This document shows positions 34,754-44,799 of a stretch of DNA of 64,000 bases, piece after piece. Location: contig JAMKCH010002923.1 in assembly GCA_023653785.1 (NCBI GenBank), positions 1-64,000 of the forward strand, in the 5' to 3' direction. The translations under genes and the position numbers were made by a program. Numbering within the stretch: position 1 is the stretch's first letter; each line of letters starts with the position of its first letter. The notes beneath the pieces were generated by a model. That model saw nothing but the letters and a program-made list of their open reading frames with translations, was not told where the DNA came from and searched no databases. This stretch comes from Ophioderma brevispina (Eukaryota; Echinodermata; Ophiuroidea; Amphilepidida; Ophiodermatidae).

Positions 34754-35062
34754 TTATGGTAAAGGGTAACTTTTTCTTTGATTCCGCATGGAGCATGCGA
34801 AGAGAAAAGAGAGAGTACCAAATAGATCACGAAATGTCGCTTCGTCCGTTTGATTTGTGTGGAGAATACGTAAGCTTTGCAATTGGAGCGTATGTAAAAG
34901 AGAAAATATCCGATCTGAAAGTTGGGATTCCACTAGAAATCGATGAGAATCTTCTTCTTCTACCGGCTGTGGATATTTGTCGGGTTTTTCATTTCTTCTT
35001 GAGTTTAGTAAAGGATTTGGACGCACTTCTAGTAAAGTAGCGAACGGGTATGCATTACGCAT
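34754..35062 (-). CDS. Gene copy B: exon region paralogous to 20605-20856
   Basis: An open minus frame of 102 codons. It shares with copy A the pattern Y-P-F near the start, 'KPDKYP' in the middle and 'FLVESQLSDRIFSLLHTLQ' aligned to 'LFESEPNVLFSMKRHLRR'. Acidic 'EEED' sits between. A second frame near the end reads 'SSHAPCGIKEKVTLYHKA', which may point to another frameshift. No domain is assigned; a ZU5-like fold is a guess I cannot support. Confidence 0.5.
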   Translation of the reverse strand: MRNAYPFATLLEVRPNPLLNSRRNEKPDKYPQPVEEEDSHRFLVESQLSDRIFSLLHTLQLQSLRILHTNQTDEATFRDLFGTLSFLFACSMRNQRKSYPLP

Positions 35063-35068
35063 TCACAT

Positions 35069-35700
35069 TTATAATCCATTTTCACGGGCCAGGATTTTAT
35101 TATCTGAACATTCAATGCGGAATTCACTTTCTTCCGTCTCTTCTAAGATACCGCTAAATCGTAGCTCAAAGTGACAGCAGACCAATACGAAAGTAGTGCT
35201 CACAACTGCATGGTCGTCTCCCGCTGCATCTCTGTCGGCAAATTCGATTCGATAAATGCCTGTGTTTTGCAGCTCCACATGCTCAATTCAATTTCGATCC
35301 AGTTACTTATATCACTACAAAAACCTGAAGCTGGATCAGCACAGATTTTAGTTAGCAAAACATGGAAACCCGTGCGATCGTCTATGCCGCAAAAACACAC
35401 CCGTTAATTCCTCCCGAAATTGGCGTTCTCCTGTCCGTTTGTTCACTAAAGCGCGGAACAACGGACAAGAACATTATGGGTTCCTCGCATGCCGTCCTAA
35501 CATACGCCCTTCCAAATAATTTTTCCTCACTTGCTTTACAGAAAGAACACTGAGTCTTCGCTCCACTAAACTGCTGGAAACAACCGATTTTTCCGTCAAT
35601 TCAGTTGGGTTGGAATAATAAAAATAAAACGCCGTACGTTCCTCGTGTACCGAAAAGGAGCGTAATTTTAATTCAGAAGGCATCAGGAAATCATAAAGTG
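35069..35700 (-). CDS. Gene copy B: N-terminal block (frameshifted)
   Basis: Successive minus frames are all similar to copy A: 'RTAFYFYYSNPTELTEKS' (about 35640), 'DDRTGFHVLL' then 'SGFCSDISNWIE' (about 35330), then in the next frame 'ELQNTGIYRIEFADRDAAGD' and 'STTFVLVCCHFELRFSG' (35278-35069). The last piece has alternating hydrophobic residues, as in a beta sandwich. A stop interrupts the frame matching copy A near 35425 ('GRN*RV'). Either a decayed gene or base errors. Family not recognised. Confidence 0.55.
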
Positions 35701-37031
35701 CACAGCCGACACAATTGTTTAATCTGCTTTTAAAATATGATATCAAAACAGCGTAGCCAATTTTATAATCGGCTACAAATGCTGGCAACCGTCGACAGCT
35801 TCCGTGCTTCCAATGCAAACAGGTTAACCATGACAGAAGTCTACACCGGCAGTCAACTGAAATGAAAGCAAATCAGTGGAGGATTATTTTTAGCATTCAA
35901 ACATTCCCAGGTCATAGGGCTGCTGTAAAAAACACACACAAACACACGCACAAACAATGAGTTAGCCCATGTATCCGTACAACTGATATCGGTAATTGTC
36001 GAAATTTCGAACAAGTGGATATAAGATCATCTTAGTCAGTGATATATCATAGAAGTAAAAAAAAAAAAATACAGTTGCAACATTTCTCAGTAGATAATGT
36101 GACTTAATGGTCTAAAATGGGCAAAATTATTGAGTACACTTTTTTTCGACTGCACTAAATTCATTTTATCCCGGAAAAATCAGAACCACCAGCGCTCATT
36201 GGTTATTTGCAAATTACCGGAGTGAAAAATTACCTAACATTTCTATTAACAGAAAAAATTCGGGCCGGCAGCTTTGACCTTTAAAAACCTCACAGAAGGC
36301 CATATTACAAACTAGTACATTACAAACAGAACTGAGAACGCTGTCGACGCGATATTTGAAAATGAGGGTATAATCTTTTTTTTTGTTCTGCTCTGTGCTA
36401 ACCGGTCGTCAGGTTCAATTTCTTAAAAAAAAAAACAGGATCAAAAAAAGTTGCATATGGGCAACACGAGCTGCTGAATAAAACAGAAAGTTTAGCCAAA
36501 TGAAGAGAATTTTATGAAAGGTTGACTAATTTTCTTTGGATTCGTTTATCTAAGGCTTTATTCCCAAGTTAATCAAAACTTAAGTTGACCAATTTGACAG
36601 CAGCAAAACTTTAAAAGCCAACTGAATGCAGAGATCTTTGTTTTATGTTGCCCAACGCATTGAAACTGGCACCGGCTTAGCTCGATGGAATATAGGGACA
36701 CAGGTGTCAAAATGTTTAAAGGGCTTCTTCTTCTTGCGTATGAGGCAGCAGTTAGTTGAGCTTGAGTGGAGCCAGATTGATTGGTTGGGGTTGAGAAGTC
36801 TATATCTAACGGTGGACGAAAGGTAGGGGACTCATTGAGAACGTGATCCGCAGTCTCTAATTAATGGAGAGCCACATTGGCGGGCTGGAGCTGGTAGCAG
36901 CCCCCATCGGTGAATATTTGCTGTTTGAAAACGACCGACTTCTGTGCGAATCCGTTTCAAGGTCACCGATTCCTTGCGCGGAAGATGCTACCAGGTGGGA
37001 GTGTGAAAGTGTGAGAGTGTGAAAGTGGTTT
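35701..37031. other. No gene seen; upstream of gene copy B
   Basis: The first exon and promoter of copy B may lie here. Only A runs, a short (AC)n at 35931-35960 and unsupported frames (36626, 36857) are seen. Confidence 0.35.
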
Positions 37032-37098
37032 GGGTCTAAGCGGCTTAGACAGATTACAGTGGAGCAAAGGGTCATCGGTTCGAATCTCAGTGGGACCC
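37032..37098 (+). pseudogene. tRNA-like sequence with pairing acceptor ends
   Basis: 'gggtc' at the 5' end pairs with 'gaccc' at the 3' end. The B box 'cggttcgaatctc' is intact; the D-arm part is 'tctaagcggcttagac'. At 67 nt it is short and no clear anticodon loop forms. Probably a SINE head. Confidence 0.45.
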
Positions 37099-37689
37099 AA
37101 CTTGGATGGTTAAATTCGGGAACTCAATCGGGGATTATTTGTATAAAAGATATGATTAAAACCTGAATACCACTTTCTCCATGGTTCATTGGAATTGGGA
37201 AAAGGAACATGGAAAGCTTGCACTTTCAATCCGGTGGTGTTTCTTGTAGTGTGTTTGAATGTTGCACATCGCGCTGTTTAAGCTGCTGCCTAAGTTGCAT
37301 GTTTCTGCTAGTAATTATTAAGTTGTAAAGTCTCTAGCAATTTGGCTTAAAGGCCCAGATTTGAGATTATAATAAACCTTGGATTATTTTATATTATTTA
37401 TTATTATAAGTTCTGTCATAGGTGTATAGTGAGTTGGTCTGTCTTGACGACAACTACACGCCCAGGCAGTGTTCCATTGTCTGTGTCTAAGGCTATGTTT
37501 AAGACCATGAATGTTAAAATAAGAACCGAAGTGAACTTCCTGCTTGACATCAACCTCTGTCTTGACACTGTTGGTTGAAAGTCATACCATACGACAAATC
37601 ACATTGGAAATGTTGTTGTTGAGTGATGAAATATGTAAAGATAATAGAAATGTTCAATCCTGTTCTTTACAGAGTTAAAACATGGGTCC

Positions 37690-38380
37690 ACTGAAGAATC
37701 TGTGAGCAAAATTTCTGAAAGTGCTTGAAAAGTCTTGCCAATTAGAACCCAATGCACACTTGGCTGTTAAAGAAAATTCACTGTCTGCTCAACTCTCTTG
37801 ACCAGGATTTTTAATACCTCCTTATCCTCTGGACTGCTTTCCTGCTCAGCTTAGTTAGAGCGATTTTTATAACTCCGTGATCAAAAAAACATCTTGAATA
37901 AGAAAGGGCTGAGGAATTACGTCCTGGATCCAACTGCCTTTTTTGGGTAAGGTTATTGAGAAAGTTTCTCTGCAAGTTGCGGATTATGTTGATTCTAACA
38001 ACCTTTCTGAACCACTTCAATCTGCGTATCGGTCTACCCACAGCACTGAGACTGCACTTCTCTCTGTTCATGATACCACCTGCAGAGCCATGAACATGGA
38101 AGAGCTGTTATGTTGTAATGCTGGACTGACCGATGCATCTGATACTGTGGACCACAAAACCATTCTTATCAGCGGTTAAATCAGGATGTTGGCATGTTGG
38201 CAGTAATGGTACAGTTAAAAACTGGTTTCAGTCCTATCTTCACTCTAGGACTTGTCTAGTGAGAGGTATGGGAGCCTATTCGGCAGCGGTGATCTTGATT
38301 ATGGGTCCCCAGGTTCGGTTTAGGCCCTCAGGCATTTGTTTACTACACATGCATTCATGGCCACATATTCGTGAGCATGA
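37690..38380 (+). mobile_element. CR1/L2-like LINE, 5' part of reverse transcriptase (split by nested LINE)
   Basis: Plus-strand frames carry RT text of CR1/L2-type LINEs in order: 'LPFLGKVIEKV' (37937), 'LSEPLQSAYRSTHSTETALL' (38000), the motif-A region with 'DTVDH' (38141), 'WFQSYLHSRTCLV' (38222), and 'REHDI' (38370). Upstream, 37690-37930 gives the linker before the fingers in several frames. A non-LTR RT copies its RNA at a nick in target DNA. Many frameshifts make it inactive. It continues after the nested element at 40344. Confidence 0.85.
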
Positions 38381-40037
38381 TATCGAGCAAAGATGGTTCG
38401 AATATGGTAAGGCCCTCTACAAATCATCAGCTACCATTGACCCATCCTGTCTTTATCCATCAAATACAGAGAATAGCTGTGATACTGGATAGTGAGCCAT
38501 CCTTCTACTGTTCATGAAGTTGAAGCAGCTGTCAAAAGCTGAAGTCAGAAAAGCCCCTGGTTCTGATGAGGATCCCAGGAGAACTGCTTATGGTGGTGAG
38601 TGCATCATTGACAAATTGCACAATATCTGCAATGATATCTGGATAAATGTGAACGCAGTCCAGAAGAATGGACAAAATCTATCATTCTTACCTTGCCCAA
38701 GAAGGGAGACATCACCAAGTGTGAGAGAACTACAGTACCCTCAGCCCTGATTAACCATGCCAGCACAAATTCTTCTGGAAATTATAAGGAGCCGGATGAA
38801 ATTGCGCCTTAGCTATGAAGAAGCCATTCTAGCAGAAGGACAAGCAGGGTTCAGACCTGGCCGCTCCACATTTGAACAAGTCTTCGCAGAAGCTTCCTAA
38901 CCAACATCGCTAGAGGAGAAGAAAAGATGGGAGGAAGGTTTTGCGTCTTCATGAGACAAGAAAAGGATTCGAAGCGAGATATGGCACAGATGGCCTCTTT
39001 ACAGTGATGCTTCATATGGGTGCCTCACAAAAAACTGGACAACTCATCAGAAGATCTCTATCCAAGGCAAAGCTGCATCGATTCTTAAACAACAATCTTA
39101 CAGAGTGGTTTGAAACCAACATGGCGTCGCCAGGGATGTCTTCTATCACCAGACCTCTTCAACCTATTTCTCGAATACACCTTAGCAGAAGCCTTTGATA
39201 ACTGTAAAACGTGGGCATAAAGTGGAGGGCTAAAATAAAAGACCTCAGTTTTTTGCTGACGATATAATTCTCATCGCTGACTCAGGGGACGATCTGCAAA
39301 CTTTGATTGAGCAAGTGCATCATGCTGCAAGAAAATAGGGATGGAGATCAGTATACCTAAACAAAAGTATGGTATTCTCCCGTGATGACCAGCTCCAAGT
39401 AAAGATCCAGTTGATGGGTCACCACTTGAGCAGGTTAACCGATTCAAGTATTTGGGAGGAGTAACGTAACACCATAAACGACTACCAGCGAAATCAAAGA
39501 GATTATATTGGCATCAACGCACTAGGGAAATTAAAGAGAGTCTGGAGTGAATAAAGGGGACATCTAACTCTCCACCAAATTACGAATTGTTAATTCCACT
39601 AGTCAAACAAGTGCTTCTGTATGGCTCCGAAACCTGGACCATCAAAAGAATGACATGAAGAGAAGGTGGAAGCATTTGAGATGCGATGGTACAGAAAAAT
39701 CCTTACATATCAGCTGGAAGGATAAGAGCCGGAATGAAGAAGTTCTGCCAAGAATCTCCTCGCCACTTTCACCAAAAAGGATCTAGCTCGCATCACTGCG
39801 CGCAGCTGACATGGTTTGGTCACAATGGTTTGTGCAGAATGAACAAATCCGCCTACCCAACGCATTTTTATGGAAAACTTCGCAGGCCACAAACAAACAG
39901 GGAAGACCAAGGAAGAGATGGGGAAGATGAAACATGTGAGGCAAACCTTCCAAAAGGCATATTTGGAAGCGAAAGATAGGAATAGATGGACTAAATTTGT
40001 TCGAGGAGCCAACGCCCTATGGGACATGTTGCATAGA
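38381..40037 (+). mobile_element. Second LINE, 5'-truncated, nested inside the first
   Basis: RT-type text runs through frames: 'YGKALYKSS' (38406), 'KAPGSDEDP' (38550), 'CIIDKLHNICNDIW' (38605), 'EQAGFRPGRST' (38845 region), 'RQGCLLSPDLFNLFLEYTL' (about 39130), catalytic 'FADDIILIADS' (39255), then the C-terminal 'LWFGH..RMN' region and a tail ending 'CCIDR' at 40037. This is the arrangement of the 'endonuclease-reverse transcriptase' LINEs common in invertebrates. The endonuclease half is absent, as in 5' truncation on insertion. It is inactive because of frame breaks. Confidence 0.85.
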
Positions 40038-40341
40038 TAGATAGATAGAGTAGATAGATAGGATAGATAGGATAGCTGGATAGATGGATGGATGATGGTG
40101 GATGGATGGAGGATTGATTGGATGGATGGATAGATTGGATGGATAGATAGATGGATAGATAGATAGATAGATAGATAGATAGAGCGATAGATAGATAGAT
40201 AAGATAAGATAGATAGATAGATAGATAGATAGAGAGAAGGATAGATAGATAGATAGCTAGATAGATAGATAGATAGAAGAAGATAGAAGATAGATAGATA
40301 GATAGATAGATAGATCGATAGATGATAGATAGATAGATAGA
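40033..40341. repeat. (GATA)n microsatellite at the 3' end of the nested LINE
   Basis: About 75 imperfect GATA/GGAT units start within the last codons of the nested LINE and run to the point where the first LINE resumes. It is probably the expanded 3' tail of the element. The minus frame rich in YLSI (39991-40446) is only its translation. Confidence 0.9.
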
Positions 40342-40343
40342 CA

Positions 40344-41310
40344 TACCATATTTATGCCCGATGATGTCAGCTTTTAATACATTGATCCTAGCCGTCATGG
40401 TGACGCTGCCTGTTCCCTGTTCTAAGTATCTCAGTGCATCAGGCATCTTCCAGTCATGGATGCCTGAAATAAGATTGATGCTGAACCAGTCTAAGGCTGA
40501 ACTGTTTATTCTTTTCTCATCTCACTATGATTCATATAGGCCACTTGCTCTCCATGATGATGGGACTGCGATCCATTCTTCTCCTTCGAGAAGGAACCTT
40601 TACTTAGGTGTTGTTTTTGATCATGGTATGAAATGTCAAATCACATCACTGCAATTCATATATCGTCTATGAATTGGCAGCTGCCAACCTCAACCTAAAG
40701 TCCTTGTAGTACTGTGGTGCGGGCTCTCTGATCCTGTCTAGACTTTGATTATGCAGCTTTCTCTTTTAACAGATATAAAATTATGTTAGGATCTCCGGCC
40801 GTTCTCCAAAAACTGCAAATAGGAGCGCAACGACTCATCTACACGGAACCATGGTTTTTTAGAGCAGTCAAAGTTACAGTTCTCCTAAAAGCCTATATTG
40901 GCTGCCAGTTGCTGACTGCATTAAATTCCGTACTTCTGGTCCAAATTATTCGTATAAGCTTATACATACCTCACAACGGTTATCTTTTAGTCTCTTAGAT
41001 TCGTCAATCTCCTTATGCATTGCGTTCTGCTGCGGGTGGCAACCTAATTGTCCACAGGATCCCACAAAACAAGTGATTGGTGATCTGGCTTTCTTATCAG
41101 TGCCACCTCGTCTATGGACTAGTCTGCCACTGTACTCAGACAGGCTGTACGTCAGTCTTAGTATTCACGAAGAAAAATTCTCAAAAAAACCATATATTTC
41201 GGATTCTAGCTGTGTGGTTTCTTCTTCCTCCTTGCTTTCGTGTTTCACGGCGCCTCCAAGCCTTTGGAATAGGCGCGTTATAACACAGCACGCTGTATTG
41301 TATTGTCTGT
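40344..41310 (+). mobile_element. CR1/L2-like LINE, 3' part of reverse transcriptase
   Basis: It resumes with the YHIYADD catalytic box (40346-40368, split by one extra C), then 'IRLMLNQSKAELFIL' (40465), 'RRNLYLGVVFDHGM' (40595), 'LQKLQIGAQRLIYT' (40805), 'YIGCQLL' and 'RLWTSLPLYSDRL' (41110), the usual C-terminal order of CR1/L2 ORF2. Together with 37690-38380 it makes one element. Confidence 0.85.
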
Positions 41311-41319
41311 AAGATTGTT

Positions 41320-41915
41320 TTGAAATGTGGGGGAGCGGCCCCGGGGCGAGAGAGGAGTTGGGAGATGAGAGAGGTTTTTAGCGCGTGCTACAGAGGAAAG
41401 GTCGACGATGAGGCGCCGTCTCTGTCTGATGAGCGACCCCCCCGTGATTATTTGGCAGTGTTATACAGCAGGGTTGTGGTCCACAAGAGCCTTATTCACA
41501 GTTTATGCGTATGATGTTCTTCTCCGAAGCACTGAGGTGCAATTTCGTGAAAGCGGAAAGCACTCCACGTGAACATCAGAGGCCCAGTGAGGGAACGAGG
41601 CCCAGCCACGTAATCCCGCGCCCCCCCGGTTTCAGGGTCTAGTTGAAGTCTCTTTGTGTTGAGAGCTATTGCACATGCTGGGGGCGATATTTAGCAGCGC
41701 TGTATGTTTAGACCAGAGCCAGACGGTCTCGAGATATGCCTGCAAGTAGGGTCATGTATGCAGTAGTGTACCCTTTCTACTTCATTCCAGATTAGTCCCG
41801 AGTGGAGGAGGGCAGATCGTCGGCGTAGTCAATTGTCTAGAGGTTGTTTGAGGTAAGTCGATGATATACAAGTTAAACAGCACGGGAGCCAGAACTCCCC
41901 CACCCTTATTCTCAC
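41320..41915 (-). mobile_element. Minus-strand LINE reverse transcriptase fragment
   Basis: On the minus strand, from 41915: 'GGVLAPVLFNLYIIDLPQTT' then 'SRQLDYADDLP' (motif B-C region with the YADD catalytic pair), then in other frames 'LETVWLWSK' and 'LNTKRLQLDPETG' of the palm-thumb region. It is opposite to the flanking LINE and of another family (Jockey-like by eye). The low-complexity tail toward 41320 is less certain. Confidence 0.7.
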
Positions 41916-41919
41916 ACTC

Positions 41920-43760
41920 ACATGTCTTGTGTCCCATTACTCGGACCGTGATGATAGTAGTGATGATGATGGAGGAGAGATGATGACAGTGGTGATGATG
42001 ATGATATTGATGATGATGAGGACTGGATGCATATTGTTTTATTTTTTTGGATGAAACTGATGATTTGATTGATTATTGATTGATCTGATTTGATGCATAT
42101 TATTTAATGTTGCTCTAATTTGGATAGTGATATGTTAATGATTGATGAATTTAATTATGATACCATTTGATGCATATTATGACGATATAGTAACCTGCTT
42201 GGAAATTGATAGTATTCTGAAGTATATTTGATTATCATTACGTCAGTGTGGGCGTTGCTTTGTGGAATACACTGTTGTACTACTTATGTTCATCACGGTC
42301 TTGGGTATTGAGACGACGACGATGATGATGATGAGAATGATGCATATGTGTTGTTGAATTGATATAACTTGATGATTCTGATTATTGTATTCTGATTTGA
42401 TGAATATTATTGAATGTCGTCTGATGTTATTGATATGTTCATGTTTTGATGAACGTTTGATATATGTGATGCATATTATTATGATTTTGAATGTTATTAT
42501 TGCTGAAGACTATTTGATGTGGCAGACCAGTGTGGCTTTGCTGTTTATTTTAAAAGCATAAATGTATTGTTAAAATATTTACTCCTTTATGTTATCAATG
42601 TTTGCGGATTATGACTTCATCTATGTATATATTACTTTTTTTTATAGTTGCTGTTATATTTTTTTTTTCTCAATTTTATTACTGTTATCCCTGTTTGTTC
42701 GTTTGTTTTGGGCATGCAATCCAGCCCATTGGTGCTTCCCAGGTTGCATGTCAATAACAGTGGGTTAACACATTTTCTTCTGTGGTATATTATCGTCGTT
42801 ATCATTAGTTACTGTTATCGTTGTCATAGTTATCCGATGGTGTTGATCAAGGATTGATGATGCATGATGATGATGGTGCTGATGATGATGATGGGGATGA
42901 TGGTATGATGATGGTGATGATGATGATGATGGTTGGTGGTGGTTGATGATGGTGATGAGGATGGCATATTGTGTGTTTTTTAATTGCTGTAACTTGATGA
43001 ATTCGATTATTGATAAGTCTGATTTGATGATATTATTGATGTTGTCTGATGTATATTGATGCATTTTGATTTGTGATGTTTGTCGATGATTAATTTATGA
43101 TATATTTGATGCATTATTATTTTGATATAGCACCTGCTGTCTTGAGCTTTATTATTCTGAAGTCTATGTGTATCTGGCCTAATTCAGTGTGTCTTTGCTT
43201 TGTAATGTATAAATGTATTGTTACAATATGTACTCCTTATATTCATTGCATGTATGGTATTATGATTATCACTATGTATTATTATGTTATATTACTATCT
43301 TTACTTCACTGTATTATTTTGTTATTATTTTTATTAGTTATCCCTGTTTTTATGCATGCAATCCAATCCATTGGTGTTTTCCCGTGCTGCATGTGACAAC
43401 AAACAGTGGGTAACGCATTATATTATCGTCGTTGTCATTCTTATGTTATCATGTCATAGTTAATCTTGGTTGTGTGATTGATGATTGTTGCTGATTTTAG
43501 TTTTGTATGCTTATGAATTATAGGACCCGTTATCATTATTGTTATCGTTGCCATTGTTATCTCGATCCTTTATCATGTTTGATGATTGATGATGATGTGA
43601 TGATGGTGATGATGATGATTGATGATGATGATGCGATTGACGATGACGATGACGATGATGACCGACGCGACGATCGATGTTTGATGCTTTACTGATGAAT
43701 ATTGATGTTGTTTGATTGGTGTTGCTTGATGATTATAATTTATTTCTGGCAATTATAATG
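41920..43760. repeat. (GAT)n-rich region with ~640-bp tandem duplications
   Basis: Clusters of gatgatgat (41940-42025, 42310-42345, 42855-42960, 43580-43670) alternate with blocks that match each other. 'gcatgcaatccagcccattg' with 'cagtgggttaacacatt' (42712-42775) recurs as 'gcatgcaatccaatccattg' with 'cagtgggtaacgcatt' (43353-43420), ~641 bp later. 'cataaatgtattgtta' (42557, 43207) also repeats. A third, partial block begins at 42000. His- or Asp-rich frames (42765, 43507) are translations of the repeat. Confidence 0.8.
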
Positions 43761-44799
43761 TTGATTTTAAAATGAGATTGATGAATTTTAAATATGCAAG
43801 AATAATGTATATTAATGATGGAGGTCAATTAATATCAATGAGTTAAGAGAACAGTCAGACTTCAGTCAGTCAGTCTTACTAGCTACCATACTCATCGTAT
43901 CTGTTAATACTTCGTGCTAATGTGGTATATTATTGTTGAAAATTGTATGTTTTCGACTTTGTAATTTTGGGGTATATAGTAGAAGATGCTTGTGTCCATG
44001 CTTTTCCAGGATTTTTTTTTTTATGATATTGACTGGCATTTCTCTGATATATTATTTCTATATAAGTTGTCCAGTGTAAGAGATGAAGTGAGACATACAT
44101 TGTCACCCCTTGTTTGGTTTTTTCTTAGCCTCCCTACGCCCTTTGTCTTTGCTCTTTTATTATTCGTTTTCGGCTGTTTCATGTTTATTACAATTCCGGC
44201 TGTCCAGCTGGTTGCATTTGCGATTTTAACGCGCCTCGCGTATTCCAAACCTATTATCTCGACACCTGAATTTAAGCTTATTGTGTATTTTCGACTTCTA
44301 TATACTGTCTCATGTTGGCATAGGATTATGACAAAATAATTGTAATTTTGTTGTAAAAAACGATGAAGTAGACATCAACCTCCTGTAAAATTACCGGTAA
44401 ATAAGGAATCAGATCGATCAGTACATCGCTGTGGTATTACTCCCGACTTCATGTGTAATTCGATTGTACTGCTTTAAATGCCCCGGTGATATTGTCCTTT
44501 TTAACCATATGTTAATGACGACGAATTCGTTTTGCTCTGTTTTGCTTTGACAGCAGTTATGAATTTAACAAATTACATGAGCTTAAAATTAATCCACTTG
44601 TTGTTAAATGATATTTACTAAATGCTGCTAATGCGGTGATACTTGGATAATTCATATCTAAACACGTGACGCTACCAATTGATATGATTATTTTACAGGC
44701 TAGTTGCAATGATGATTTTTATATTCTCACCCCACCTAAATCCAAGAAGCCTTAATAAAAATCTTTGATGTATCCATTACTTTTGTTCTCGGCTTCAAA
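43761..44799. other. No confident gene; hydrophobic frame 43986-44339
   Basis: The 117-codon plus frame has hydrophobic stretches ('FVFALLLFVFGCFMFITIPA') but begins in T-rich DNA and has no family signature. It lies directly 5' of a LINE and may be part of its 5' region. Confidence 0.35.

Noticed and set aside
34754..35040. Plus-strand frame of 94 codons (34756-35040)
   Set aside because: The minus-strand frame is conserved in gene copy A; the plus frame is its shadow.
39991..40446. 151-codon minus frame rich in YLSI
   Set aside because: It is only the translation of the GATA microsatellite.
42765..43064. His-rich minus frame and Asp-rich plus frames in 42.7-43.7 kb
   Set aside because: Translations of gatgatgat clusters.
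43986..44339. Membrane protein of 117 residues
   Set aside because: Hydrophobic text comes from T-rich DNA; no family signature, and it starts in low-complexity sequence.
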